Assembly: GCA_016281055.1 (NCBI GenBank)
Contig: JAEEHW010000058.1
Coordinates: forward strand, 1 to 64,000
Origin: Prevotella sp.
GTDB lineage: Bacteria > Bacteroidota > Bacteroidia > Bacteroidales > Bacteroidaceae
Reading direction: 5' to 3'
Length of the DNA: 64,000 nucleotides
The position numbers and the translations under genes are program-made. The notes below the pieces were generated by a model that saw only the letters and a program-made list of their open reading frames with translations, searched no databases and was not told where the DNA came from. Of the stretch, positions 1 to 7,926 are shown piece after piece. Numbering within the stretch: position 1 is the stretch's first letter; each line of letters opens with the position of its first letter.

Positions 1-1
1 A

Positions 2-757
2 CGCATCGTCATTGTTGACAGCGGCAGTACTGACCGAACCGTTGAGATTGCGGAAAGACTTGGGGTGGAGATAGTAAGGCATGAACCTTTCGTTGATTAC
101 GGCAGACAGTTTAACTGGGCTATTGACAATCTGAGAATAAAAACCACTTGGGTATTCCGACTTGATGCAGATGAAGTAATCACGCCAGAGTTACGTAAAG
201 AACTTGAGAAGGAACTGGAACATCATGCTACAGATGATGTGTCAGGATTTATGATGCGTTACAAGGTGGAGTTTATGGGTAAATACCTTATGCATGGTGG
301 TTTCTATCCATTCCAGAAGATAACCATCTTTAAATATGGTAAGGGTAGGTTTGAAGAACGTGCTATGGGCGAGCATATCGTCCTCAGTGAAGGTCGGTGC
401 GTATATTTAAAGAATGATGCCATACATCATACACTGAAGACGTTAGACTTATATATAAACAAGCATAACTGGTATGCAACGCGTGAAGTGCAGGACTATT
501 TCGACGTACGCTCAGGTCGTGAGAACGCACAACTTGACGGGCAACCAGAGAAGGCGAAGAAGCTTCGCGACGGACTTTACTATCGTCTGCCAATGTTTCT
601 GCGTGCGAAACTGTTCTTTTGGTATAGATACTATCTCAGGCTCGGTTTCCTTGACGGGACACCGGGCTATATTTTTGCCTTCATGCAGGCATATTGGTAC
701 AGGACACTGGTTGATGCGAAGATATATGAGCACAACCATAACAATAACTGCAAGTAA
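2..757 (+). CDS. Glycosyltransferase family 2 (5' end cut by window)
   Basis: The reading frame is open from base 2, so the gene begins before the window; an apparent GTG start at 65 is internal. The visible protein opens with the GT-A nucleotide-sugar motif VDSGSTDRT, followed by RLDADE, the DXD-like metal and sugar-nucleotide site. These are hallmarks of family 2 glycosyltransferases that add a sugar to a lipid-linked glycan at the inner membrane. The C-terminal part is rich in Tyr, Phe and Trp, which suggests membrane contact. The stop overlaps the next start by one base (TAATG), so it belongs to a translationally coupled polysaccharide operon. Donor and acceptor cannot be inferred. Confidence 0.88.
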   Translation, partial: RIVIVDSGSTDRTVEIAERLGVEIVRHEPFVDYGRQFNWAIDNLRIKTTWVFRLDADEVITPELRKELEKELEHHATDDVSGFMMRYKVEFMGKYLMHGGFYPFQKITIFKYGKGRFEERAMGEHIVLSEGRCVYLKNDAIHHTLKTLDLYINKHNWYATREVQDYFDVRSGRENAQLDGQPEKAKKLRDGLYYRLPMFLRAKLFFWYRYYLRLGFLDGTPGYIFAFMQAYWYRTLVDAKIYEHNHNNNCK

Positions 758-1830
758 TGCGCAATACTTCCACTCATAACACCCTGCTTTGTCTTATCAG
801 TCATGCCATCGGCTGTCCACAGCCTTTGCCTGACGATATAGACGAAGTGGACTGGGACAAGCTCATAAAAATTGCAGCACGCAATGGTGTGGCGCAGCTG
901 GCATTCAGCGGCTACGTGAAGAGCGGGCTTAACGACGACCCGAACGGCAAGCTGAACAGCAGGGAGATGCGCCGGCTGAAGCTTACGTGGATGGGACTGG
1001 AAATAACCCAGCGAAAGAAGTATCAGCAACAACTGGCGGTGTTGCGCAAACTCACGAAGTTTTACGAAAAGCACGGCATCAAGGTGCAGGTACTGAAGGG
1101 CTATCACCTTTCTTTGTGCTATCCCGACCCGGAACTGCGAACCGCAAGCGACATCGACATATACTGCGGCAAGGACTACAAACGCTCGAACGAACTGATA
1201 GAGCAGACAGGCGTTAAGATTGACTACAGCGAGCATAAGCACTCTACGTTTATAATTGACGGCGTGGCTATAGAGAACCACCACTCTTTACTCAATGTAC
1301 ATGCACATCCGTCAAGCAAACTAATCGAAAAGTGGGTAAAACAAGACCTGGAGTTTCACACCGGCATGCTGCTTTACCTTATTCGTCACTCGGCAGAGAA
1401 CTTCACTGCCTCGCAAGCCACGCTGCGACAGGTGCTTGACTGTGGACTGTACGCCCATAAATACAATGAATTCATCGACATGGGCCTGTTGTTAGAGAGC
1501 GCCGAGAAGGTTGGCATGCTTGGCTATCTTGATGTGATAGTGTTCATTTGCACTCACTATCTGGGCCTTGACGAGGAACTCTTCGCACATGAATCCCACA
1601 CCGACAGTGAGACTCTGCACAGGGCTATGGCAGACATCCTCGAACCTGAGTTTAATGAAGAGCATCCGTCAAACATCTTCAGCGAGATCTGGTATAAGCT
1701 GCGCCGCTGGCGCTCCAACATATGGAAGCACCACATGGTATATGACACAGAAAGCCTTGCGGGTACCTTCCTGACACAAACATGGAGTCATTTGCTCAAG
1801 CCATCGTCTATCGCCTTCGGAATGAAATGA
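757..1830 (+). CDS. Nucleotidyltransferase-family protein (NTP_transf_5-like)
   Basis: This 357-residue soluble protein matches the nucleotidyltransferase-fold proteins often found in capsule and O-antigen loci. The key visible region is VLKGYHLSLCYPDPELRTASDID (about residues 112-134), where KG, YP, R and the DID acidic pair resemble the metal-binding strand of that fold. A later NHHSLLN segment is also typical. The family role is unsettled; nucleotidyl transfer to a glycan or modifying enzyme is inferred, not shown. It overlaps its upstream neighbour by 1 bp and its downstream neighbour by 3 bp (ATGA), so it is clearly inside the same operon. Confidence 0.75.
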   Translation: MRNTSTHNTLLCLISHAIGCPQPLPDDIDEVDWDKLIKIAARNGVAQLAFSGYVKSGLNDDPNGKLNSREMRRLKLTWMGLEITQRKKYQQQLAVLRKLTKFYEKHGIKVQVLKGYHLSLCYPDPELRTASDIDIYCGKDYKRSNELIEQTGVKIDYSEHKHSTFIIDGVAIENHHSLLNVHAHPSSKLIEKWVKQDLEFHTGMLLYLIRHSAENFTASQATLRQVLDCGLYAHKYNEFIDMGLLLESAEKVGMLGYLDVIVFICTHYLGLDEELFAHESHTDSETLHRAMADILEPEFNEEHPSNIFSEIWYKLRRWRSNIWKHHMVYDTESLAGTFLTQTWSHLLKPSSIAFGMK

Positions 1831-2600
1831 AGATCTCCATCATCACAGCGACATATAACAGTGCAAAGACACTGAGCGATACTCTGGACAGTATTCTGTG
1901 CCAGACGCATCAGGACTATGAGGTCATCATCCAGGATGGCTTATCTACCGACGCAACGCTCGACATTGCCCACAGCTACGAACAGCGTTTCGGGGGCAGG
2001 CTGAGAATCTTTTCTGAGAAAGACAATGGACTGTATGATGCTATGAACCGCGGCATATCCCATGCCACTGGCGATGTGGTGGGTATTCTGAATAGCGATG
2101 ACTTCTATGCCGACGACCACGTGCTGGAATGGATTAATGAAGCCTTTGAGCAGAATGACATAGACTGCACGTATGCCGACCTTGTATATGTGAATCACGA
2201 TGACACCTCACAGGTAGTACGCCGCTGGAAGGGCAGCCAATACTCGCCGGGGGGCTTCGTGCGCGGATGGCACCCCGCCCACCCCACATTCTATGTAAAA
2301 TGCGAATGTCTTTCAAAGTATGGCGCCTTCGACACGTCTTTCGCCGTTTCTGCCGACTTTGAGCTGATGCTCCGACTCATAGAGAAACACAAGATAAGGA
2401 ACTGCTACCAGCCCCACTGCCTTGTGGTGATGCGTGAAGGCGGTGAGAGCAACGGTAAGCTGAGCAACATCATACGCGGCAACAAGAACATCATGCGTGC
2501 TTTCCGCAAGAACGGTATCAAGGTCAGCATACTGTATCCGGTGAAGCGTCTATTGCCTAAAATAGCAGAAAGAATACGCAATATCAAATTCAAACGATGA
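1827..2600 (+). CDS. Glycosyltransferase family 2
   Basis: The protein starts MKISIITATYNSAKTL, the standard GT2 N-terminal strand. I chose the ATG at 1827 because it overlaps the previous stop as ATGA; a longer frame from 1782 would add 15 residues that do not fit the family. Further motifs are IIQDGLSTDAT (nucleotide site), DNGLYDAMNRGI and ILNSDDFYADD (DXD equivalent), as in WcaE/WcaA-like enzymes. There is no transmembrane segment. It is expected to extend a lipid-linked repeat unit at the cytoplasmic face. Substrate unknown. Confidence 0.9.
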   Translation: MKISIITATYNSAKTLSDTLDSILCQTHQDYEVIIQDGLSTDATLDIAHSYEQRFGGRLRIFSEKDNGLYDAMNRGISHATGDVVGILNSDDFYADDHVLEWINEAFEQNDIDCTYADLVYVNHDDTSQVVRRWKGSQYSPGGFVRGWHPAHPTFYVKCECLSKYGAFDTSFAVSADFELMLRLIEKHKIRNCYQPHCLVVMREGGESNGKLSNIIRGNKNIMRAFRKNGIKVSILYPVKRLLPKIAERIRNIKFKR

Positions 2601-4447
2601 ATCATACACTATTAATAACATCCCTGTCGTTTGCCATCTCGTTGGCACTGAGCATATATATCCTGCCACGCATGATGGTGGTGAGCGTAAAGAACCAATG
2701 GGACCGCAAAGGCGACGACCTCTCACGCGACGGCGTACGCATCTATCAGATAGCAGGTCTGTCTATCCTCCCTATCATACTGCTTTCGCTGTGTGCTTCG
2801 CTGCTTATACCGATGGTATTGCCGTGGAAGGAACTGGGACATTCGTGCATGTCGATGGTGCCGCGCACCTTCTCGCTCATCACTGGAGCGTTGATTCTGT
2901 ATCTCGTCGGACTGAAATATGACATCCACGGGGCATCGTCAGGCATCCGCACTGCCGCCATCCTGCTTGCCTCATGCGTATTCGCAGTGTCTGACATGGC
3001 AATAGACAACCTGCACGGCCTTTTCTGCATCTATGAGATACCACAGTGGGTGGGGGCACCGCTTACGGTGCTGGCAGCCTTCATTATAATATCCACATTC
3101 CGCCTGCTCGATGGTTTCGACAGTCTGGTCAGCACCATGGGCATCATGACAATGCTGCTCTTCATACCCATGCTGCTCAACTCTCAACGCATCACACCAC
3201 TGCTCATCACCGCAGCGGTGATGGGGGTTCTCGTGCCCTACTGGATGATAAAGACTTTCTGGAAGAAATGGGAGCACTGCTTCATGGGCAACTCCGGCAG
3301 TTACATCCTCGGTTTCTTCATCGCCTATCTGTTTATAGTAATATTACGCGGCAACAACACTGAATTTGGCAATGGTTCCATGATGAAAGCCCTGGCAGTG
3401 CTCACGCTGCCAGTACTCGACATCGTACGCGTGGTCGGCAGCCGCCTGCGCGACGGTCGCGAGATATTTACCCAGGACCGCAACCAAATAAACGACAAGC
3501 TCTACCGCACCGGCATACACCGCACCGGTATGTGCATCATGCTCATACTGATTCCAACTACATTTCTTGCGCTCACATGGCTGATGGTAGAGTACAAGGT
3601 GAACTACACACTCATCTTCATCATCAACATCATATTGTGGCTCATGATGCACTGGGGCATCAACTGGCGCATCTATGCATACGAAACACGCACACACCGC
3701 AGTGCATGGAACAAGGAATACGGCGAGGAAGCATGGAATGCCCAGGTGCCTGTCGAGGTGCTCGAGAAGAAGATACGCACCTTCGGCACCATGGGACTGC
3801 CATCCAATATGGTAGAAAAGGATGCCACTGCATTTATCCCCGACGGCATGACCGCTTTGGAACGCGGCATGAAACGCTTCATCGACATGCTGATAGCCAC
3901 TGTGTGCATAGTGGTGTTCTCGCCTCTCTTCCTGCTCAGCTACATACTGATAAAACTCGACGACGGAGGTCCGGCACTGTACGTACAGGAACGCATAGGA
4001 CGCTTCGGCAGACCGTTCCACATATACAAATACCGTAGCATGCGCCTGGATGCAGAGAAGATGGGGCCCCAGCTGAGCCACAGCGGCGGCGACGACGACC
4101 CGCGCCTTACAAGAATCGGCAAGTTCCTGCGCCGACACCACCTCGACGAACTGCCGCAGCTATGGAACGTACTGTGCGGCGACATGGCTTTCGTGGGCTA
4201 CCGCCCCGAGCGCAAGCATTTCATCGACCAGATAATGCAGCACGACCCACGCTATGCCTTCCTATACCAGATACGTCCGGGCGTCACCAGTTACGCCACG
4301 CTATACAACGGCTACACCGACACCATGGAGAAAATGCTGCGCCGACTGGAGCTCGACCTCTACTATCTGCGCCACCGTTCCTTCTGGTTCGACCTCAAGG
4401 TGCTGGCGCTGACCTTCGGCAGCATCATCTTCGGAAAGAAATTCTGA
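2597..4447 (+). CDS. Two-domain sugar-phosphate transferase: degenerate WecA/MraY-like domain fused to WcaJ-type transferase
   Basis: Residues 1 to about 360 form a polytopic membrane domain resembling polyprenyl-phosphate GlcNAc-1-phosphate transferases (WecA/MraY), but its signatures are altered. GLKYD (105-109) stands where GxxDD is expected, FRLLDGFDSL (168-177) replaces NxxDGxDGL, GNSGS (231-235) replaces GDSGS, and QINDK (297-301) replaces HxHHR. Residues about 421-616 are a complete bacterial sugar transferase domain: membrane-entry helix, KYRSMRLDAE, LDELPQLWNV with the Asp517-Glu518 dyad, and VGYRPE. The C-terminal domain probably starts glycan synthesis by moving a sugar phosphate to undecaprenyl phosphate; the N-terminal domain looks catalytically impaired. 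It overlaps the GT2 gene by 4 bp (ATGA) and is last in the operon. Confidence 0.87.
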   Translation: MNHTLLITSLSFAISLALSIYILPRMMVVSVKNQWDRKGDDLSRDGVRIYQIAGLSILPIILLSLCASLLIPMVLPWKELGHSCMSMVPRTFSLITGALILYLVGLKYDIHGASSGIRTAAILLASCVFAVSDMAIDNLHGLFCIYEIPQWVGAPLTVLAAFIIISTFRLLDGFDSLVSTMGIMTMLLFIPMLLNSQRITPLLITAAVMGVLVPYWMIKTFWKKWEHCFMGNSGSYILGFFIAYLFIVILRGNNTEFGNGSMMKALAVLTLPVLDIVRVVGSRLRDGREIFTQDRNQINDKLYRTGIHRTGMCIMLILIPTTFLALTWLMVEYKVNYTLIFIINIILWLMMHWGINWRIYAYETRTHRSAWNKEYGEEAWNAQVPVEVLEKKIRTFGTMGLPSNMVEKDATAFIPDGMTALERGMKRFIDMLIATVCIVVFSPLFLLSYILIKLDDGGPALYVQERIGRFGRPFHIYKYRSMRLDAEKMGPQLSHSGGDDDPRLTRIGKFLRRHHLDELPQLWNVLCGDMAFVGYRPERKHFIDQIMQHDPRYAFLYQIRPGVTSYATLYNGYTDTMEKMLRRLELDLYYLRHRSFWFDLKVLALTFGSIIFGKKF

Positions 4448-4490
4448 CCGCAGCAGCAAAGACAGCAATCACACAAAACTTCATACACCC

Positions 4491-4528
4491 AAAGGGCATG
4501 TTCATACATTGGACATGCCTTTCTTTTT
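4491..4528 (+). terminator. Rho-independent terminator of the polysaccharide operon
   Basis: A stem made by GGGCATGT (from 4494) and ACATGCCT (from 4513), flanked by AAA/TTT, is followed by a T-rich run. It lies about 45 nt after the stop of the fusion transferase. Confidence 0.75.
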
Positions 4529-4560
4529 GCTTTCTTTTCACTAATTCTCTACCAAATATT

Positions 4561-4590
4561 TTGCAGATAACATTATTTTAACTACCTTTG
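4561..4590 (+). promoter_or_regulatory. Bacteroidota-type promoter of the flavodoxin gene
   Basis: TTG at 4561-4563 and TACCTTTG at 4583-4590 are 19 nt apart, matching the -33/-7 consensus of the Bacteroidota housekeeping sigma factor. Confidence 0.7.
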
Positions 4591-4650
4591 TAGCGGAATG
4601 TCATTTAAAAAACTGCAATATTTGAATAATAACATAAACTACTAAACATT

Positions 4651-5202
4651 ATGAAAAAAGCATTGATAACACTGCTGTGCGTGCTGGGACTCGCCAGCTG
4701 TGCTCAGGCACAGAAACAGAAGGAAGAGAAGAAAGCAAAAACACTGGTGACTTATTTCTCTGCATCGGGAAAGACTCGTGCGGTGGCAGAACGCATGGCG
4801 AAGGCCGCCGGAGCAGACCTGTTTGAGATTGAGCCTGCGCAGAAATACACAGATGCCGACCTGGACTGGCGCAACAGGCAGAGCCGCTCGTCAGTGGAGA
4901 TGTCAGACAAGAGTTCACGTCCCGCCATCAAACAGAAGTGCGAGAAGATTGCACAGTATGACGTGGTTTACATCGGTTTCCCTATATGGTGGAACACAGC
5001 ACCGACAATCATCAACACCTTCATAGAAAGCCACAACCTGAAAGGCAAGACAGTGATATTCTTCGCCACGTCGGGAAGCAGCAGCATAGATAATTCGGAA
5101 AAGACATTCCAAGCCGCATACCCTGGACTGAACTGGAAGAAAGGACGCCTGCTCAATTCTCCTACCGACAAGGACATAGAAGAATTCGTGAAACAGCCAT
5201 GA
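4651..5202 (+). CDS. Flavodoxin-domain lipoprotein
   Basis: The 183-residue protein begins with a lipoprotein signal peptide whose lipobox LASC places the acylated Cys at residue 17. The flavodoxin fold follows: TLVTYFSASGKTRAVAERMA is the FMN-phosphate loop, and VYIGFPIWWNTAPTIINTF is the typical flavodoxin_4 segment. A cell-envelope flavodoxin would carry electrons or reduce a quinone or thiol partner outside the cytoplasm; the partner is unknown. The stop overlaps the start of the YjbR-like gene by 4 bp, so the two are coupled. It has its own promoter just upstream. Confidence 0.88.
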   Translation: MKKALITLLCVLGLASCAQAQKQKEEKKAKTLVTYFSASGKTRAVAERMAKAAGADLFEIEPAQKYTDADLDWRNRQSRSSVEMSDKSSRPAIKQKCEKIAQYDVVYIGFPIWWNTAPTIINTFIESHNLKGKTVIFFATSGSSSIDNSEKTFQAAYPGLNWKKGRLLNSPTDKDIEEFVKQP

Positions 5203-5570
5203 ACATAGAGCAGATTCGAGACTACACGCTGTCGCTGCACGGTGTGACCGAAGACCAACCGTTTGGCGACGACATCATCACCTTCCGCCTTGAGGGCAAG
5301 ATATTCGTATGCCTGTGGCTGGGCGGCGGCGAGCACGACATGGAGAACTCCGCCCCGAGGTTCGCGCTGAAGCTCTTGCCGGAGCGCAATGAAGAACTGC
5401 GTGAGCACCACTCTGCCGTAACGCCGGCGTGGCACTGGAACAAGAAGCACTGGAGCGACGTGTATTATGAGCAGCTGGACGATGCGCTGGCTAAGGAATG
5501 GATAAGTGAATCATACCACCTCATTGCATCGAAACTGCCCAAGGCCGTCAGGCAGAAATACATACAATAA
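5199..5570 (+). CDS. MmcQ/YjbR family protein
   Basis: The 123-residue protein carries the YjbR/CyaY-like fold signature: N-terminal IRDYTLSLHGVTEDQPFGDD, then a KIFVCLW strand, LKLLPERNEELREHH and a HWNKKHWSDVYY block, ending in an SYHLIASKLPK helix. Length and motif order match the MmcQ family. Members are called DNA-binding on structural grounds only; the biological role is not established. Translation is coupled to the flavodoxin gene by an ATGA overlap. Confidence 0.87.
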   Translation: MNIEQIRDYTLSLHGVTEDQPFGDDIITFRLEGKIFVCLWLGGGEHDMENSAPRFALKLLPERNEELREHHSAVTPAWHWNKKHWSDVYYEQLDDALAKEWISESYHLIASKLPKAVRQKYIQ

Positions 5571-5588
5571 CCATTTATGACACATTAC

Positions 5589-5633
5589 GCAAAGTGTAAG
5601 CAAACAGCACCGTTTGCTTACACTTTGCTTTTT
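5589..5633 (+). terminator. Strong rho-independent terminator
   Basis: A perfect 17-bp stem (5589-5605 with 5612-5628; GCAAAGTGTAAGCAAAC and its complement) has a 6-nt loop and is followed by TTTTT. It lies directly after the YjbR-like gene and faces the convergent beta-helix gene, so it may work both ways. Confidence 0.9.
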
Positions 5634-5679
5634 CAGAAAAGTCAACAAGTAATTGTTGAACTGTGACTATCTTTCCTTA

Positions 5680-6708
5680 TTACTCCACATCCGGACCTAT
5701 CTTCTTGTTTCGCCTTTCGAGCATCTGGCCGTAGGCACCGTGGTAGGAAAAGAGTTCGCCGAACTCATTGTTGCCGCCGGTCTGGTCTGCCATCTCCATG
5801 CTCCCGAGTTCTGATTCCAGATGGAACACCTTGCTGTTGCGGAGGTAGAACTCGCTGTCGAATGAGAACAGCGTACCCTCGTTGTTGAAGAACCAGCAAT
5901 CGTCGAAGACCACGCCGGCACTGTTGCCGCTGCCTATGAGCGAATACTCGCGGTTGTTGAAGAAATTGCAGTGCGATGCCGTCATCGACATCACGCTGCT
6001 GAGAGTCATGATGCCGTAGGTGCAGCCGTGTATATTTGAATTGCGCAGTTCAAAGCTGTTGGTCTTCTCAAGTTCCAGACCGTAGGCACCGCAGCCATAG
6101 AGGTCGCTGTTCACCACATATATGCGCCAGCCGCGCAGGTCGCCTATCACACCGCCGGTACAGTAGCCGCCCTCGGTATGGCCGATGGTGAGGTTGCGCA
6201 CCTCGCACTGCTTGCAGTCAACGAAACGCAGGCAGAAGGCATAGCGTGGCTCCACCACGATGCGTGAGTTGCGCTCACCCACGATGTTCAGCTGCTTAAA
6301 GTTGACGAGCGTGAGCTGACGACCGTCGAACACCTCTTCGCTTGCCACCACCTCGCGGCCGTCGGCAATGCCGCCTGAGATGTCGGATGACCACATCCTG
6401 TACTTTGTGCGGAAATGGCTCTGGTCGTCGAGCAGCGGCGTCAGGTTAATCTCGGTGTCGGCAGCCACAAGCACGTTGCGGCGTGAACCGAGCGCATTAA
6501 GAAACTGCTCCGCCGTTCTTACGCGGATGTACTGTTCGCCCTTGTATGTCACGGTGGTGCCGTAGCTGCTTTGCGTACCGCCGGTAGAGGAAGCATGCAT
6601 GCCTTGTCCTGAGCGTATGATGGTGTGCTTCATCTGTGCCGAAACAGCTATGCATGAGAGCAGCATGGCGAAAGCCAATGTTGCAGAAAGAGAGTAAAGA
6701 TTTTTCAT
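5680..6708 (-). CDS. Secreted right-handed parallel beta-helix protein
   Basis: The 342-residue protein has an N-terminal signal peptide ending in SAQ. From about residue 120 it shows repeated short strands ending in N or hydrophobic ladders (VRNLTIGHTEGG, IYVVNSDLYGCGAYGLEL, FELRNSNIHGCTYGI, FDDCWFFNNEG), the rhythm of pectate-lyase-like right-handed beta-helix proteins. Such proteins usually bind or cleave polysaccharides. I see no clear lyase or hydrolase catalytic signature, so function is open. It is monocistronic on the minus strand, and its transcript would start with an unusual tandem-repeat leader (6739-6890). Confidence 0.75.
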   Translation of the reverse strand: MKNLYSLSATLAFAMLLSCIAVSAQMKHTIIRSGQGMHASSTGGTQSSYGTTVTYKGEQYIRVRTAEQFLNALGSRRNVLVAADTEINLTPLLDDQSHFRTKYRMWSSDISGGIADGREVVASEEVFDGRQLTLVNFKQLNIVGERNSRIVVEPRYAFCLRFVDCKQCEVRNLTIGHTEGGYCTGGVIGDLRGWRIYVVNSDLYGCGAYGLELEKTNSFELRNSNIHGCTYGIMTLSSVMSMTASHCNFFNNREYSLIGSGNSAGVVFDDCWFFNNEGTLFSFDSEFYLRNSKVFHLESELGSMEMADQTGGNNEFGELFSYHGAYGQMLERRNKKIGPDVE

Positions 6709-6738
6709 TGTCTGGATATTTGTTGTTTAGTTATGACG

Positions 6739-6890
6739 GCAATGCTATCGCACGAAGCAAACAACGAGTGTCAGCGGAGCTGGCTCGTGGTCGCGTAATA
6801 GCGAGTTTGCGAGAGCAATGCTATCGCACGAAGCAAACAACGAGTGTCAGCGGAGCTGGCTCGTGGTCGCCTTTGGCGAGTTTGCGAGAG
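6739..6890 (-). repeat. Two tandem 76-bp repeats in the leader of the beta-helix gene
   Basis: Two nearly identical 76-bp copies (6739-6814 and 6815-6890) differ mainly in a few bases near 6795 versus 6871 (gtaata against cttt). On the minus strand each copy starts TTGCNSTCG-like and ends CTTCGTGCGATAGCA. The first copy abuts the -7 promoter box, so both lie in the 5' UTR. The same architecture occurs upstream of glnN at 56121-56270. Confidence 0.85.
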
Positions 6891-6898
6891 CAAAGTTA
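6891..6898 (-). promoter_or_regulatory. -7 promoter box (TAACTTTG) of the beta-helix gene
   Basis: TAACTTTG on the minus strand matches TAnnTTTG exactly. The resulting 5' UTR of roughly 175 nt is mostly the tandem 76-bp repeat. Confidence 0.6.
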
Positions 6899-6971
6899 CA
6901 AAAACATTCTGAAACAAGCAAGTTTTTCGCTGCAAATGTAATGTTTTTTTATCCCTCTCCCACAATGGCAA

Positions 6972-7006
6972 AAGGCGTGAATTCCAACCATAGGAGTTCA
7001 CGCCTT
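6972..7006. terminator. Hairpin terminator downstream of the cyclophilin gene
   Basis: AAGGCGTGAA (6972-6981) pairs with TTCACGCCTT (6997-7006), with GGA/TCC extending the stem. The T-rich tail is better on the plus strand, but position fits the minus-strand cyclophilin gene. Confidence 0.6.
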
Positions 7007-7030
7007 GTATCTTTTTATATCAAAACACTA

Positions 7031-7771
7031 TCAGATAACCTCTACAGACAGAATCTTGATGTCCTGTTTCGGACGGTCACCGGCAGCAGTGTCGGTGTTC
7101 TGTATCTTCTCAACGACGTCAAGGCCGGCAGTCACCTCGCCGAACACCGTGTACTGTCCGTCAAGGTGCGGAGTACCACCTACAGTGGTGTATGTCTTCT
7201 TCTGCTCGTCAGTCAGTCCGGCGTTGCCCTGCTCTGCCATGATGGCGCGGGTCTGCGCGATGAGGTCGTTCTGAAGTTCCATCAGTCCTGCCTGATCGCG
7301 GTTGCGGCGCAGATCCATAATCTCCTTACGGTGCTCACCTGCCAGACGGTTGAATACAGCCTGCTCAGCCTGCATCTGCATCTGCTTTGCCAGCTGTCCC
7401 ATCTGTCCTTCGTTATACACCTGTCCCCATACAATGTAGAACTGCGAACCGCTTGATGCACGCTCAGGATTCACCTCGTCGCCCTGACGCGCAGCAGCCA
7501 GTGCGCCACGCTTGTGTATGAACTGTGGAAGGATTTCTGCCGGAACGGTATATCCCGGACCGCCTGTACCGAGCATTACGCCCTCCGGTGCATCCTTGCT
7601 GTTCGGGTCACCGCCCTGAATCATGAAGTTCTTGATGACGCGGTGGAAGAGAGTGTCGTCATAATAGCCTTCCTTTGCAAGTTTAAGGAAATTGTCACGA
7701 TGACGAGGAGTCTCGTCGTAGAGGCATACAGTGATGTCGCCTTCTGAAGTCTTTATAGTTACGTTTGTCAT
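7031..7771 (-). CDS. Cyclophilin-type peptidyl-prolyl cis-trans isomerase
   Basis: The 246-residue protein lacks a signal peptide and should fold proteins in the cytoplasm. Cyclophilin hallmarks are LFHRVIKNFMIQGGDP (catalytic Arg and surrounding strand), GALAAAR, SSGSQFYIV and LDGQYTVFGEV. An insertion of about 80 residues, helical and rich in Gln, Met and Glu, sits between SQFYIVWG and the LDGQYTVFG strand, where compact cyclophilins have a short loop; this type of insertion is common in Bacteroidota. Monocistronic, with its own -7 box. Confidence 0.93.
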   Translation of the reverse strand: MTNVTIKTSEGDITVCLYDETPRHRDNFLKLAKEGYYDDTLFHRVIKNFMIQGGDPNSKDAPEGVMLGTGGPGYTVPAEILPQFIHKRGALAAARQGDEVNPERASSGSQFYIVWGQVYNEGQMGQLAKQMQMQAEQAVFNRLAGEHRKEIMDLRRNRDQAGLMELQNDLIAQTRAIMAEQGNAGLTDEQKKTYTTVGGTPHLDGQYTVFGEVTAGLDVVEKIQNTDTAAGDRPKQDIKILSVEVI

Positions 7772-7788
7772 AATCAGTGTTTATAACA

Positions 7789-7796
7789 CAAAGTTA
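7789..7796 (-). promoter_or_regulatory. -7 promoter box of the cyclophilin gene
   Basis: TAACTTTG on the minus strand lies 18 nt before the start codon. No convincing -33 box is visible. Confidence 0.6.
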
Positions 7797-7810
7797 ACAT
7801 TTTTCCTTAG

Positions 7811-7849
7811 AAAAAAAGCGGAAACACATAAAAAAAACATGTTCCCGCT
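7811..7849 (-). terminator. Terminator of the araC-fucI operon
   Basis: On the minus strand AGCGGGAACA pairs (one G-T) with TGTTTCCGCT and is followed by seven T residues. It lies about 80 nt after the fucI stop. Confidence 0.8.
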
Positions 7850-7926
7850 GTTTAATTAACAAATATTTATAGTTTGAATACGATTTCCTATAACATTCTA
7901 TTTGGTGTTTTGCATCTATTATTATC

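Noticed and set aside
3344..4141. 265-residue minus-strand ORF
   Set aside because: Antisense to the well-supported fusion transferase; its composition (many His, Val, Tyr) follows from the other strand's codons.
2597..4447. Two genes misjoined by sequencing error
   Set aside because: The frame is continuous through a plausible 60-residue linker, and the C-terminal domain has no separate start context.
6818..6955. Short peptide ORF across the 76-bp repeats
   Set aside because: It is on the strand opposite the leader and continues into unrelated sequence; no start context or conservation can be judged here.
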